Shown here: in pieces, positions 50,149 to 62,504 of the stretch | How the letters are laid out: the number at the start of each line of letters is the position of its first letter | Numbering within the stretch: the first letter of the stretch is position 1 | NCBI RefSeq assembly: GCF_050379415.1 | Contig: NZ_JBNRLS010000002.1 | Span: 372,001-436,000, forward strand | Length of the DNA stretch: 64,000 nt | Direction: 5' to 3' | Origin: Marinobacter sp050379415 | GTDB lineage: Bacteria > Pseudomonadota > Gammaproteobacteria > Pseudomonadales > Oleiphilaceae | The notes under the pieces: model-generated | The model's input: only the letters and a program-made list of their open reading frames with translations | The model's database searches: none | Told to the model about the DNA's origin: nothing | Program-made: the position numbers and the translations under genes

Positions 50149-50475
50149 ATGAGTGAGCAGCAGATCCCGCAACGGAACAACGAAGGTTTTCTGGAGGATG
50201 CCTGGGCGTGGACCCCGGAGGTGGCGGAGGTTATTGCATCCGAGGACGGCATTGAGCTATCCGGAAATCACTGGGAAATCATAGAGTTTCTTAGAGGTTT
50301 TTATAAACAACACGAAGTATCGCCACCCTCGAACCGGCTCTTCGTCAAGGCGGTAAAGGAAGCCTTCGGGGAGGAGAAAGGCAACAGCATCTACTTGATG
50401 CAGTTGTTCCCGGGCACGCCAGCCAAGACCGCCTGCCGGATCGCAGGACTGCCCCGCCCGACCAACTGCCTGTAA
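50149..50475 (+). CDS. tusE: tRNA 2-thiouridine relay protein TusE
   Basis: 108 residues. 'NNEGFLEDAWAWTPEVAEVIASEDGIELSGNHWEIIEFLRGFYKQHEVSPPSNRLF' (about 7-62) and the C-terminal 'GLPRPTNCL' with penultimate Cys107 are the DsrC/TusE hallmarks. The penultimate Cys accepts sulfur from TusD and hands it to MnmA. Last gene of tusDCBE. Confidence 0.92.
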   Translation: MSEQQIPQRNNEGFLEDAWAWTPEVAEVIASEDGIELSGNHWEIIEFLRGFYKQHEVSPPSNRLFVKAVKEAFGEEKGNSIYLMQLFPGTPAKTACRIAGLPRPTNCL

Positions 50476-50485
50476 CCGAAAGTTC

Positions 50486-51685
50486 TCAGAACACCAGGTA
50501 GGTCAGACTCAGGAACTGGATGAGTCCAGCCACGGCACCAAATACGCCGCCGACTACCATCAGCTGCAGCTCTTCTTCGTGAAATGCCGGGCGCAGGATG
50601 CCCTGGAACTCCTTCGGCCCGAGGGATTTCATCTGGCTGGCCAGGACTCCCGCCACCACCGGTGCCCGCTCCCGGTTGAACGCCGGGTCCGAGAAGACAT
50701 CCCCGGTGGCCACCACGGCTTTCTGGTACAGCGCTTTCTTCAGCTCGGTATAGCCGGTGACCCCCACCGAGACCTGTGCCGTCAGCTTCATCACCGGGGA
50801 GCTGTCCAGCAGCGGCCGCAGGTGTTTCTGGATGATCGCCCGGGTACGGTCGCCATGGGCGCCGTTGATCATGGCGTCGGCAACCCGCTCGACCGTAATC
50901 AGTTCTTCCGCCACCAGGCGCGCCCAGACATCGCTGATCTCGGGCTGTCGGCGCAGGAACAGGCCCTGGATCTTCCAGAACAGGAAACGGCGGGGTTCAA
51001 CCGGAGTAAAGATCAGGTTGATGGCCAGCCAGTTGGTGAGGAAACCGACGGCAAACCCGCCAAGGGGAAGCAGCCAGGGTTCGGGATACCGGATCCAGAG
51101 CGGCACGAGCGCGGCACCCAGCAGTCCGCCGATGATCGCACCAAGGTTGATTACCGACTGCAGCTCTACCGACCCCGCCTCCTTGAAGATCCGGTTCATC
51201 AGATCCGGATGGCGCTGGAGTTCCCGGCTTAACAGGGCCTTGAGGTCCACCAGCTCGTCCAGGTCATCACCGAAGTCCTCCACCAGTTCCTCGACCCGCT
51301 CAGGCAACGCTTCCGTCGCCCATCTATAGATCCGGTTACGCACGAACAAGGGCACGTTATCCCACAGGACCGGGTGATTCTCGTACATGATCTCATCGAT
51401 GTACTCATCCACCCTCGGGGTCACCTGTGAGATCACCTGCTCCACGATGCGATGGGGTTCAAGTTTTTCGTAGACGGAATTCAGATCGCCGAATTTCTGC
51501 AGGGTTTGGTCAATGCAGATGTGGGCCATCTTCTCCGCTTTCCGGGGGATGACACCCTGCCAGCCAAGCACTCCGAAACCGACAAACCGGACCGGATAGA
51601 AGGACATCTGAATTGCCAGCCAGTTGGTCACCCAGCCGGTGACAGCTGCCATGACAGGCACAGACAGGAGTGCTAGGTCGATCAA
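50486..51685 (-). CDS. DUF445 family membrane protein
   Basis: 399 residues with membrane helices at the ends: an N-terminal one (about 5-25, plus 'GWVTNWLAIQMSFYPVRFVGFGVLGWQG'), one around 180-215 ('AIIGGLLGAALVPLWIRYPEPWLLPLGGFAVGFLTNWLAINLIFTPVEP') and a C-terminal one (about 380-399). The repeated TNWLAI motif is the DUF445 signature. The protein is conserved in bacteria but its role is unknown, perhaps in envelope organisation. It is convergent with tusE and divergent from nothing close; about 200 bp separate it from nfuA. Confidence 0.85.
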   Translation of the reverse strand: MIDLALLSVPVMAAVTGWVTNWLAIQMSFYPVRFVGFGVLGWQGVIPRKAEKMAHICIDQTLQKFGDLNSVYEKLEPHRIVEQVISQVTPRVDEYIDEIMYENHPVLWDNVPLFVRNRIYRWATEALPERVEELVEDFGDDLDELVDLKALLSRELQRHPDLMNRIFKEAGSVELQSVINLGAIIGGLLGAALVPLWIRYPEPWLLPLGGFAVGFLTNWLAINLIFTPVEPRRFLFWKIQGLFLRRQPEISDVWARLVAEELITVERVADAMINGAHGDRTRAIIQKHLRPLLDSSPVMKLTAQVSVGVTGYTELKKALYQKAVVATGDVFSDPAFNRERAPVVAGVLASQMKSLGPKEFQGILRPAFHEEELQLMVVGGVFGAVAGLIQFLSLTYLVF

Positions 51686-51852
51686 GAGTTACCCCGGTTG
51701 AAATTGCGGCCACAGGCCGATGAGCATTCGGTTCTTGAGTGCCAGCCAACAGTGTAGTGGCCCGGCACGTCAGTTTATGTGACCGATGATGAAGTAATTG
51801 AAATGTCACAACATTGGCCGTGAAGCCATGGGGTGTGGGGAATTGCGGCAGC

Positions 51853-51877
51853 AAAAACCCCGGCCTGGCGGCCGGGG
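51853..51877 (-). terminator. Intrinsic terminator of nfuA
   Basis: On the minus strand CCCCGGCC, loop GCCA, GGCCGGGG, followed by TTTTTGC (complement of 51853-51857). An 8-bp GC stem and U-tract 15 bp beyond the nfuA stop codon. Strong intrinsic terminator. Confidence 0.85.
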
Positions 51878-51891
51878 CTCTCAGAGACGGC

Positions 51892-52479
51892 TTACTGGTA
51901 GTAAGCGTTTTCGGTGTAGGAGTGGTCGGTTACGTCGCGAACGGCCGTAATTTCCGGCACGCGCTCTTTCAGTGTGGATTCGACGCCCTGCTTGAGGGTC
52001 AGGCTGACCGCGGAACAGCCCTGGCAACCACCGCCAAAGCGCAGCACGGCAACGGACTCGTCCACGATCTCGACCAGAGATACGTCACCACCGTGAGCCG
52101 CGAGGTTCGGGTTGATCTCGGAGGCCAGCACGTAGTTCACGCGATCCGGCAGCGGTGCGTCATCGTCGATCTTGGGCACCTTGGCGTTAGGGGCCTTGAT
52201 CGTGAGCTGGCCGCCCATCTGGTCCTTGGAGTAGTCGACGTACGCCTCTTCCAGGAACGGGACCGAGTTATGGTCCAGGTACAGAGTGAACTTGCCGAGA
52301 TCCAGCTGCTCGTCCGTCGGGACGACTTCATTGGGCGGGCAGTAGGCCAGGCAGGTCTCGGCATTCCGGGTGCCGGGCTGGGTGACGAAGATCCGTACGC
52401 CCATGCCTTCTACATCCTGCTTTTCAATGAGTTGCGCGAGGTAATCCCGCGCGGAATCTGTCACGGTAACCAATGCCAT
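51892..52479 (-). CDS. nfuA: Fe-S biogenesis protein NfuA
   Basis: 195 residues. An N-terminal A-type-like domain (about 1-95) lacking the conserved A-type cysteines is followed by a Nfu domain with CxxC: Cys152 and Cys155 in 'LRFGGGCQGCSAVSLTLKQG'. It carries [4Fe-4S] clusters to apo-enzymes. There is a possible partial Fur-like site (GATAATGATCATTC, 52622-52635) upstream between nfuA and metH, too weak to rely on. Single gene ending in its own terminator, divergent from metH. Confidence 0.93.
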   Translation of the reverse strand: MALVTVTDSARDYLAQLIEKQDVEGMGVRIFVTQPGTRNAETCLAYCPPNEVVPTDEQLDLGKFTLYLDHNSVPFLEEAYVDYSKDQMGGQLTIKAPNAKVPKIDDDAPLPDRVNYVLASEINPNLAAHGGDVSLVEIVDESVAVLRFGGGCQGCSAVSLTLKQGVESTLKERVPEITAVRDVTDHSYTENAYYQ

Positions 52480-52723
52480 GTTTCCTACCCGTTTGGAAGT
52501 TTGACTCCTATTTTAAGAGAGTTCGCGGGAACATGAAAGACCAAGTAAAATAGTCGGGATTTAATCAGGTAATGAATTTCCCGTATGACCGCCTGCTGGA
52601 AGCGCCGGAGACACGGCACTTGATAATGATCATTCGGACTAAGACGGAATCCGGCATTTTTGCTATGATCCCGCGCCATTGACTGAAATACGACGTTAGC
52701 CACGACACCCGGAAGATTTCCCT

Positions 52724-56422
<3,699 letters not shown>

Positions 56423-56440
56423 ACGGGGACAAAGCACGCA

Positions 56441-56680
56441 ATGACCGACACGACCGACAATGAAAGCAACAAGAAAGATCGGAAGTCGGGCTCACCCGGC
56501 GTTTTGAAAATAATGCAAAGCATTCTGGCCGGCGCTTTCGGAGTTCAGTCCGACAAGCGCCGGGAAGAGGATTTCTCCAGCCATAGCCCCTGGCCCTACA
56601 TCATTGCCGGACTACTCTTTACCGCGGCCTTTGTGGGGGGACTGATTCTGGTGGTGCAGGCTGTGATTGCCAGCCAGTAA
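56441..56680 (+). CDS. DUF2970 domain-containing small membrane protein
   Basis: 79 residues. 'SPGVLKIMQSILAGAFGVQSDKRREEDF' (about 18-45) is the DUF2970 pattern, followed by one hydrophobic helix (WPYIIAGLLFTAAFVGGLILVVQAVI, about 51-76). The first 17 residues are polar and Lys-rich. It follows metH by 18 bp and may share its transcript. The family is common after metH-like genes in this clade as far as I recall, without a known function. Confidence 0.8.
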   Translation: MTDTTDNESNKKDRKSGSPGVLKIMQSILAGAFGVQSDKRREEDFSSHSPWPYIIAGLLFTAAFVGGLILVVQAVIASQ

Positions 56681-56681
56681 C

Positions 56682-56786
56682 CTATTGGCCCGAGACCCAG
56701 ACAACCGCGAAGGCGACCACCAGTACGACGACCAGAACCGCAGCGATGGCGTCTGCCTGACTGTCTGAACGCATGCTCTTCTTCAT
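56682..56786 (-). CDS. 34-residue single-span membrane protein
   Basis: A 34-residue product starting at ATG 56786 with AAGGGG seven bases upstream: MKKSMRSDSQADAIAA, then a hydrophobic span of Val/Leu/Ala/Phe (residues about 14-31), ending WVSGQ. The basic N-terminus and single helix fit an inner-membrane miniprotein (N-in). It lies antisense to no gene; it converges with the DUF2970 gene (stop 2 bp away) and diverges from cysI. Function unknown. Too short for automatic callers. Confidence 0.5.
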   Translation of the reverse strand: MKKSMRSDSQADAIAAVLVVVLVVAFAVVWVSGQ

Positions 56787-56978
56787 GGAAGTACCCCTTC
56801 TCACTTTTTCAGGTCATTGTTGTTATCTTTTCAGTTAAGCAGGAAATTGACATTCGTCCAGCCTGCGTGCCATCCACTTATCGCCTGAATCGATAAACAT
56901 ATTTTGAAATAATCATTTTGGAAATAAAAACCTGGTGATATCCTGCCTTCCAGATATAAGAGGCAGGACATTACCCCT

Positions 56979-58631
56979 ATGTACGTATACGACGAACACG
57001 ACCGGCAAATGGCAGCGGAACGGGTGGCCCAGTTCAGGGACCAGACCCGACGCGCCCTGGCGGGCGAACTCAGCGAGGAAGAATTCCTTCCGTTACGCCT
57101 GCAGAACGGACTCTACGTTCAGCGCCACGCACCGATGCTGAGGATCTGTGTGCCCTACGGCATGCTGCGCTCCGAGCAGTTGCGTCGTCTCGCCCGTATC
57201 ACCCGGAATTACGACAAGGGCTACGCCCATTTCACCACCCGGCAGAACGTCCAGCTCAACTGGCCGGCCCTGGAGGATGTTCCGGACATCCTGGCCGAGT
57301 TGGCGGAAGTGGAAATGCATGCCAACCAGACCAGCGGGAACTGCATCCGGAACACCACCACGGACCAGTTTTCCGGCGTACAAGCCGATGAAATCACCGA
57401 TCCCCGGCCCTATTGCGAGATCATCCGTCAGTGGTCAACGTTCCATCCGGAATTCGCGTTCCTGCCCCGCAAATTCAAGGTGGCAGTGAACGCCTCCGAA
57501 AAAACCGACCGCGCGGCAATCCGGATCCACGACATCGGGCTCCAGATGGTGCGCAACGATGCCGGCGAATTGGGCTTCCGGGTCCACGTAGGTGGCGGCC
57601 TTGGCCGGACTCCGATGGTTGGCCCGGTGATCCGTGAATTCCTGCCGGAGCTGGACTTGCTGACCTACCTTGAAGCGGTCCTGCGGGTCTACAACCGCTA
57701 TGGGCGTCGGGATAACAAGTTCAAGGCGCGGATCAAGATCCTGGTCAAGGCCCTGACTCCGGAAGGTTTTGCCGAGAAAGTAGAAGCCGAGTGGGCCCAC
57801 ATCAAGGATTCGCCGACCCGTCTGACTCCGGAAGCCATTGAGCGGATCAAGGGGTTCTTTACCGAACCGCCGTACGAGGCCCTGGACAACGCTACAGACC
57901 TGCTGGCCCGGCAGCGGTTCGAGAACCGCGGTTTTGACCAGTGGCTGAGCCACAACGTAGACGTGCACAAGAAGCCCGGCTACGCCATTGTGACGCTGAC
58001 CCTGAAAAAAACCGGCACACCTCCGGGCGATGTCACCGACAGCCAGCTCGAGCAGATTGCCGACCTGGCCGACGAATACAGCTTCGGGGAGGTTCGGGTC
58101 ACCCACCATCAAAACGTGGTGCTGGCCGATGTGCGCCAGGACCGGCTGCTGGAACTGTGGCAGACCATTACGCCAATGGGCTTCGGGACCGCCAACCTGA
58201 ACACCCTGACCGACATTATCTGCTGCCCGGGCGGCGATTACTGCGCCCTGGCCAACGCCAAGTCGATCCCGGTGGCCGAGGCTATTCAGCGCCGGTTTGA
58301 GGACCTCGACTATCTGTATGACCTGGGCAACATCGATCTCAATATCTCCGGGTGCATGAATGCCTGCGGTCATCACCACGTCGGCAACATTGGGGTTCTG
58401 GGTGTCGACAAGAAGGGCGAGGAGTTCTACCAGGTCAGCCTGGGCGGCTCTTCCCACCATGATGCGGATATCGGCAAGATCCTCGGGCCCTCCTTTGCCC
58501 GGGAGGAGATGCCGGAGGTTATCGCGAAGATTATCGATGTGTACGTCGATCAGCGTACCGAGGAAGAGGAATTCCTTGATACCTATCGCCGTATTGGCAT
58601 CAAACCTTTCAAGGAGCGGGTCTATGCCTGA
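56979..58631 (+). CDS. cysI: Sulfite reductase hemoprotein (nitrite/sulfite reductase family)
   Basis: 550 residues. The siroheme-[4Fe-4S] ligands are Cys416-x5-Cys422 (CPGGDYC) and Cys459-x3-Cys463 (SGCMNACGHHH). N-terminal 'DKGYAHFTTRQNVQLNWP' (about 78-95) and 'GNCIRNTTTDQFSG' (about 120-133) are ferredoxin-like half motifs of the family. It reduces sulfite to sulfide for cysteine synthesis; paired DUF934 is the usual partner in Pseudomonas-type systems lacking a CysJ flavoprotein. The DUF934 start lies inside its 3' end (8-bp overlap). Confidence 0.9.
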   Translation: MYVYDEHDRQMAAERVAQFRDQTRRALAGELSEEEFLPLRLQNGLYVQRHAPMLRICVPYGMLRSEQLRRLARITRNYDKGYAHFTTRQNVQLNWPALEDVPDILAELAEVEMHANQTSGNCIRNTTTDQFSGVQADEITDPRPYCEIIRQWSTFHPEFAFLPRKFKVAVNASEKTDRAAIRIHDIGLQMVRNDAGELGFRVHVGGGLGRTPMVGPVIREFLPELDLLTYLEAVLRVYNRYGRRDNKFKARIKILVKALTPEGFAEKVEAEWAHIKDSPTRLTPEAIERIKGFFTEPPYEALDNATDLLARQRFENRGFDQWLSHNVDVHKKPGYAIVTLTLKKTGTPPGDVTDSQLEQIADLADEYSFGEVRVTHHQNVVLADVRQDRLLELWQTITPMGFGTANLNTLTDIICCPGGDYCALANAKSIPVAEAIQRRFEDLDYLYDLGNIDLNISGCMNACGHHHVGNIGVLGVDKKGEEFYQVSLGGSSHHDADIGKILGPSFAREEMPEVIAKIIDVYVDQRTEEEEFLDTYRRIGIKPFKERVYA

Positions 58632-59130
58632 CGTAATCAATGCAGACGGCACCATCCGTCAGGACAACTGGGTTGTGGTTCCGCGGCCGGAGGATGGCGA
58701 GTCCCTCGCCATTCCAACGGAGCAGCCGGCGCTGATCCCGGCCGATCTTTGGCTCGCCGGCTACGAGCATTTCACCGGTAATGACCGGATTGGTGTCTGG
58801 TTCGACAGCCATGACGAGCCGGAAATGATTGCCGATAAGGTCAACGAACTGCCGCTGATTGGAGTGAACTTCCCCCGCTTTGTGGATGGTCGTGGCTATA
58901 GCATTGCCCGGTTACTGAGGGAACGGTTTGGCTATCAGAACGAGCTGCGGGCGATCGGGGATGTGCTGCTGGACCAGCTGCAGTTCATGAAGCGATGCGG
59001 GTTTGATTCGTATGTGCTGCGGGCCGACAAGGACATCAGCCAGGCTCCTAAGTGCCTGAACTTCTTCAGCCAGGGGTATCAGGCGGCGACGGATACGGAT
59101 TTGCCGCTGTTTCGGCGGCGGGCCGGGTGA
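58624..59130 (+). CDS. DUF934 domain-containing protein
   Basis: 168 residues from ATG 58624, overlapping the cysI stop. 'LIPADLWLA' (about 39-47), 'LIGVNFPRFVDGRGYSIARLLRERFGYQNELRAIGDVLLDQLQFMKRCGFDSYVLR' (about 79-133) is the DUF934 core. It is almost always linked to this type of sulfite reductase, and is believed to assist electron delivery, though that is not proved. A repeat copy follows 21 bp after the stop. Confidence 0.88.
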   Translation: MPDVINADGTIRQDNWVVVPRPEDGESLAIPTEQPALIPADLWLAGYEHFTGNDRIGVWFDSHDEPEMIADKVNELPLIGVNFPRFVDGRGYSIARLLRERFGYQNELRAIGDVLLDQLQFMKRCGFDSYVLRADKDISQAPKCLNFFSQGYQAATDTDLPLFRRRAG

Positions 59131-59150
59131 GCTGGAGGTTGGTTGAAGAT

Positions 59151-59180
59151 GGGGTCAGATGAAGGTTTTCATCAGACCCC
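59151..59180. repeat. Isolated GGGGTCAGATGAA palindromic repeat
   Basis: GGGGTCAGATGAA, loop GGTT, TTCATCAGACCCC (one mismatch). It belongs to the family arrayed at 18896-19258, about 40 kb away. It sits in the 72-bp gap between the DUF934 stop and the convergent AcuI-like gene, where it could serve as a bidirectional terminator. Confidence 0.7.
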
Positions 59181-59202
59181 ATTTTCAGACCTGGAAGTCA
59201 CC

Positions 59203-60201
59203 TCACAGGCTATGATCCAACACGATCTTGCCCGCAGACGCCCCCTTCAAAAACGCCTTCAGCGCCTCATCCAGCTCCGCACGGCCGATATCCCGGGCCG
59301 AGGCTTCAGTCTTCGGGCACTTCCACTCACCGGCAAACTTCTCCCACACCGTTTGCTTGTCAGCCAGCGGAATCTCAACCGAATCCACACCCAACAGGTT
59401 CACGCCCCGCAGAATGAACGGCAGCACCGTGGTCGACAGCTGAGGGCCGGCCACCAGGCCGCAGCAAGACACTGACCCACCCGGCTGGACCTGCTTGAGC
59501 AACTCCGCCAACGGTGTGCCCCCCACAGTATCAACCGCATTGGCAAAGACCGGCTTTAACAGCGGCTTCTTCTCTTCAGCCAGAGCATCACGGCCAACCA
59601 CTTCACTGGCGCCCAGTTCCTTCAGACCGTCAGCATGATCAGCCTTGCCACTGATCGCCACCACGTCAAAGCCCAGGTTCGCCAGCAATTCGACGGCCAC
59701 GCTACCCACGGCACCAGAGGCACCACTGACAGCGACCTTGCCCTGCTCCGGGCTGGCGCCCATTTTCAGGAGTTTGCTGACGCACAGGCCTGCAGTGAGG
59801 CCAGCAGTGCCGTAGATCATCGCAGTACGGGCATCCCAACCAGACGGCATCGGCACAACCCAGGCGGCCGGTACGCGGATGTACTCACCAAAACCGCCAT
59901 CGGTGTTCATGCCGAGGTCATAACCGGTGACAATCACCTGGCTGCCCACCGCCGGCTCACCAGCTGCAGACTCCACCACTTCACCCGCGGCATCAATGCC
60001 GGGCGTATGGGGAAACGAGCGGGTGACGCCCTTGTTGCCGGACGCAGACAGAGCATCCTTGTAGTTCAGTGACGAATGACTGACCCGGATCAGAACCTCG
60101 CCTTCCGGCAGATCGGCCGTGTTGAGGGTCTGTTCACTACCCTGGTATTCGCCATCTTTCTCTTCCACTCGCCAGGCTTTGAATTCGCTGTTCGTTGTCA
60201 T
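59203..60201 (-). CDS. acuI: MDR family oxidoreductase, AcuI/YhdH-like acryloyl-CoA reductase
   Basis: 332 residues from ATG 60201; upstream in-frame residues lack a start with a ribosome site. 'VLIRVSHSSLNYKDALSASGNKGVTRSFPHTPGIDAAGEV' (about 36-75) and 'MIYGTAGLTAGLCVSKLL' , 'VAVSGASGAVGSVAVELLANLGFDVVAISGK' (about 155-185) match the YhdH/AcuI group, zinc-independent members of the medium-chain superfamily. It reduces acryloyl-CoA to propionyl-CoA with NADPH, relevant to marine DMSP metabolism. Symbol is by family resemblance. 23 bp from sohB, same strand. Confidence 0.82.
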   Translation of the reverse strand: MTTNSEFKAWRVEEKDGEYQGSEQTLNTADLPEGEVLIRVSHSSLNYKDALSASGNKGVTRSFPHTPGIDAAGEVVESAAGEPAVGSQVIVTGYDLGMNTDGGFGEYIRVPAAWVVPMPSGWDARTAMIYGTAGLTAGLCVSKLLKMGASPEQGKVAVSGASGAVGSVAVELLANLGFDVVAISGKADHADGLKELGASEVVGRDALAEEKKPLLKPVFANAVDTVGGTPLAELLKQVQPGGSVSCCGLVAGPQLSTTVLPFILRGVNLLGVDSVEIPLADKQTVWEKFAGEWKCPKTEASARDIGRAELDEALKAFLKGASAGKIVLDHSL

Positions 60202-60224
60202 GGTGTTACCCCGTTTATTGTCAG

Positions 60225-61289
60225 CTACTGAATCTTCTGGTTCCGGAAAGCACTGAGCACGCGCCATACGGTGTGCTCCAGAGCCGCGCTGGTGGCCAGG
60301 CCCAGTTTTTCCGGGAGTGTCCGTTTGCGCTGGAACGTCACTGACACTACGTCGGCACGATCACAGGCCTCAATGAGATATTCGTCGGAGGTCTTGATCT
60401 CGTCGATCAGATTGACCTCCAGCGCCCGCTTGCCAAACCAGATGTCGCCATTGGCCACTTTGGCGATATCGACACTGGGCCGGCGATCGGTCACGTACTC
60501 CTTGAACAGACCATGGGTATCCTCCAGATCCTCGAGAAATTTCTGCCGGCCTTTATCGGTGTTCTCCCCGAAGATGGTCATGGTGCGTTTGTGCTCACCC
60601 GCAGTCAGCACCTCGAAATCCACATGATTCTTCTTGAGGAAACGGTGGAAGTTTGGCAACTGCGCCACCACGCCGATAGACCCGAGAATCGCAAACGGGG
60701 AGGCAACGATCCGATCGGCAACACAGGCCATCATGTAACCACCACTGGCGGCCACCTTGTCGACGCAGGCCGTCAGCGGGATACCCTTGCTGCGAATCCG
60801 GTCCAGCTGGGCAGCAGCAAGGCCATAGGAATGCACCAGTCCTCCCCCGCTTTCGAGGCGAATGACCACTTCGTCCTGCTCCGGTTTGGCAACACTCAGT
60901 ACCGCTGAAATCGACCGGCGCAACTGGTCGGTATCGCTGGCCTTGATATCGCCGTCAAAATCGAGCACATAAACCTTCGATCGGGCTTCCGGTTCCGCAC
61001 CCCCTCTCTTGGCCTTGGCTTTTGCGGCTTTTTTCTCGGCTTTGTCTTCCTTTTTACGTGCTTTCTGGAAGGCCTTGCGCTCGCCCTCATCCATCAGCCG
61101 CGCCTGAATGGTTTCCCGCAACTTCTGGTATTTATCGTTGAGTTTCCGGATTCTCAACTCGCCCTCTCCTTCGTGATCCTCACGCTCCTTCTGGGCAGCA
61201 GATAGTATGACGGAAATGATCACAAGGGCGGCAACCACGAAGGTAACGACCTTGGCCAGGAACAGGCCGTATTCTGTCAGGAACTCCAA
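60225..61289 (-). CDS. sohB: Inner-membrane peptidase SohB (S49 family)
   Basis: 354 residues. One membrane helix (about 7-30) is followed by a charged linker rich in Lys/Ala (residues 70-100, FQKARKKEDKAEKKAAKAKAK). The S49 domain has nucleophile Ser182 in 'VDKVAASGGYMMACVADRIVASPFAILGSIGVV' and a Lys in 'AGEHKRTMTIF' (about 231-241). It is a periplasm-facing signal-peptide-peptidase-like protease. The linker contains a run of KKAAKAKAK that is unusually basic. Divergent from the SCP2 gene. Confidence 0.92.
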   Translation of the reverse strand: MEFLTEYGLFLAKVVTFVVAALVIISVILSAAQKEREDHEGEGELRIRKLNDKYQKLRETIQARLMDEGERKAFQKARKKEDKAEKKAAKAKAKRGGAEPEARSKVYVLDFDGDIKASDTDQLRRSISAVLSVAKPEQDEVVIRLESGGGLVHSYGLAAAQLDRIRSKGIPLTACVDKVAASGGYMMACVADRIVASPFAILGSIGVVAQLPNFHRFLKKNHVDFEVLTAGEHKRTMTIFGENTDKGRQKFLEDLEDTHGLFKEYVTDRRPSVDIAKVANGDIWFGKRALEVNLIDEIKTSDEYLIEACDRADVVSVTFQRKRTLPEKLGLATSAALEHTVWRVLSAFRNQKIQ

Positions 61290-61472
61290 AATGGTTTCTC
61301 CAAATGGTTATGCAAAGACGAGAGTGTAACTTACCGAATTAACACTGATAAGCGGAGCAAAAAAATTAAAACAAGCGTTCGATCGAGCTTGACACGACCC
61401 TTCGCTGACCATAAAGTCGAATTGCGAGATCGGCTTCGCCAAGACAAGACAACCATTCAGAAGGGCAAGATA

Positions 61473-61787
61473 ATGTCTGTAGCTCAGGTATTTGAAAAAC
61501 TCGAACAGAATTTCAACGCAGACGCAGCTCAAGGCCTCGACCTGGTGTTCCAGTTCGACATTGAGGACGATAATAACTACCACCTGGCCATCAACGACGG
61601 CTCCTGCAAGCTGCACGAAGGCTCTCATGAAGACCCTTCCGTTACCCTGATCATGAACTCCGATACTCTGCAGGGCATCGTTTCCGGCGAAACCGACGGT
61701 ATGCAGGCGTTCATGGCTGGTCAGCTGCGCGCCGAAGGCGACATGATGCTGGCAACCAAGCTGGGCGAGCTGTTCAACATGGGCTGA
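61473..61787 (+). CDS. SCP2 sterol-binding domain protein
   Basis: 104 residues. 'LDLVFQFDIEDDNNYHLAINDGSCKLHEGSHEDPSVTLIMNSDTLQGIVSGETDGMQAFMAGQLRAEGDMMLATKLGELF' is the SCP2 fold from residue 22 to 101. The domain stands alone and probably binds fatty acyl groups or other lipids in the cytosol. GAAGGGCAAGATA precedes ATG 61473. It is followed by a bidirectional terminator at 61805. Confidence 0.88.
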   Translation: MSVAQVFEKLEQNFNADAAQGLDLVFQFDIEDDNNYHLAINDGSCKLHEGSHEDPSVTLIMNSDTLQGIVSGETDGMQAFMAGQLRAEGDMMLATKLGELFNMG

Positions 61788-61804
61788 AGCCCTGCCCCGC
61801 TCAT

Positions 61805-61835
61805 AAAAAAACCTGCGCACGCCGCAGGTTTTTTT
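61805..61835. terminator. Bidirectional intrinsic terminator
   Basis: A7-CCTGCG, loop CACGC, CGCAGG-T7. The symmetrical A/T tracts terminate both the SCP2 transcript (plus) and the membrane-protein transcript (minus), whose stop is at 61853. Confidence 0.88.
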
Positions 61836-61852
61836 ATGCCTGAATTTCCGGC

Positions 61853-62500
61853 TCACTCATCCCATAGCTGAACCGCCTGCCGTGCGGCTTCGTTCTGGGG
61901 TGTCGCCACCAGGCCTGACGCTGACAGCCGGACATCGAACAAGGCGCCGTCACGCATCGGCATGAAGGTCGCGTTACCATAGACCCCCTCCACAAACGGC
62001 AAGTTGAATTGGCGGTCCAGCTCCCAGAGATCGGGCCACTTCTGTTCGCTCAGCCCGATCACCGTCCTGGGCATACTCTGTTCATTTTCGAGCGAGGTAT
62101 AACGACCACTCAAGCGCTCGAGCCGGTATCCCGGTGCAATCCCCAACCAGCGAATGGGGCCGGCGAACCGAATGATACGAGCATCCAGCTGCCACTGATC
62201 GCCCTTGACCGACTGGATGACCGGTGCTTGCTCTCCGGTCTGCAGTGTCACAACCCAGAGCTGCTCTCCCTGCCGCTGGGTGGATACCGTCGCAACGGTC
62301 TTCATCCCCTCCAGCGATTGATAGCCCATCAGGTTCACAGCAATCACCAGGGTATAGATACCGATGACCAGCACGGAGAATACCGCCATGCCTTTGAGCC
62401 AGCCCAGCAACCAGCGTGGACGGAGGAAAAACAGAAGGCTCGCAATCACCAGCACCGCGCCAACGACTGCCAGAACGATAGTTGCGAGCTCATGGGACAT
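61853..62500 (-). CDS. Conserved membrane protein of unknown function
   Basis: 215 residues from ATG 62500. Two hydrophobic helices (about 5-28 and 36-57: ATIVLAVVGAVLVIASLLFFL and 'GMAVFSVLVIGIYTLVIAVNLMGY') precede a large soluble C-terminal part (about 60-215), with 'WLGIAPGYRLERLSGRYTSLENEQSMPRTVIGLSE'. Similar proteins carry the name 'cation/multidrug efflux pump' in Pseudomonas annotations, but the sequence has no transporter features, so the label is not supported. Starts 5 bp after the stop of the ChpA-like gene, hence coupled to it. Confidence 0.7.
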   Translation of the reverse strand: MSHELATIVLAVVGAVLVIASLLFFLRPRWLLGWLKGMAVFSVLVIGIYTLVIAVNLMGYQSLEGMKTVATVSTQRQGEQLWVVTLQTGEQAPVIQSVKGDQWQLDARIIRFAGPIRWLGIAPGYRLERLSGRYTSLENEQSMPRTVIGLSEQKWPDLWELDRQFNLPFVEGVYGNATFMPMRDGALFDVRLSASGLVATPQNEAARQAVQLWDE

Positions 62501-62504
62501 GGGA

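Noticed and set aside
52622..52635. GATAATGATCATTC as a Fur box before nfuA/metH.
   Set aside because: Only about 11 of 19 positions fit the Fur consensus, and AATGATCATT also occurs at about 14602 without iron-related genes.
52480..52723. Cobalamin riboswitch before metH.
   Set aside because: No B12-box-like sequence or suitable leader length was found in the 244-bp gap.
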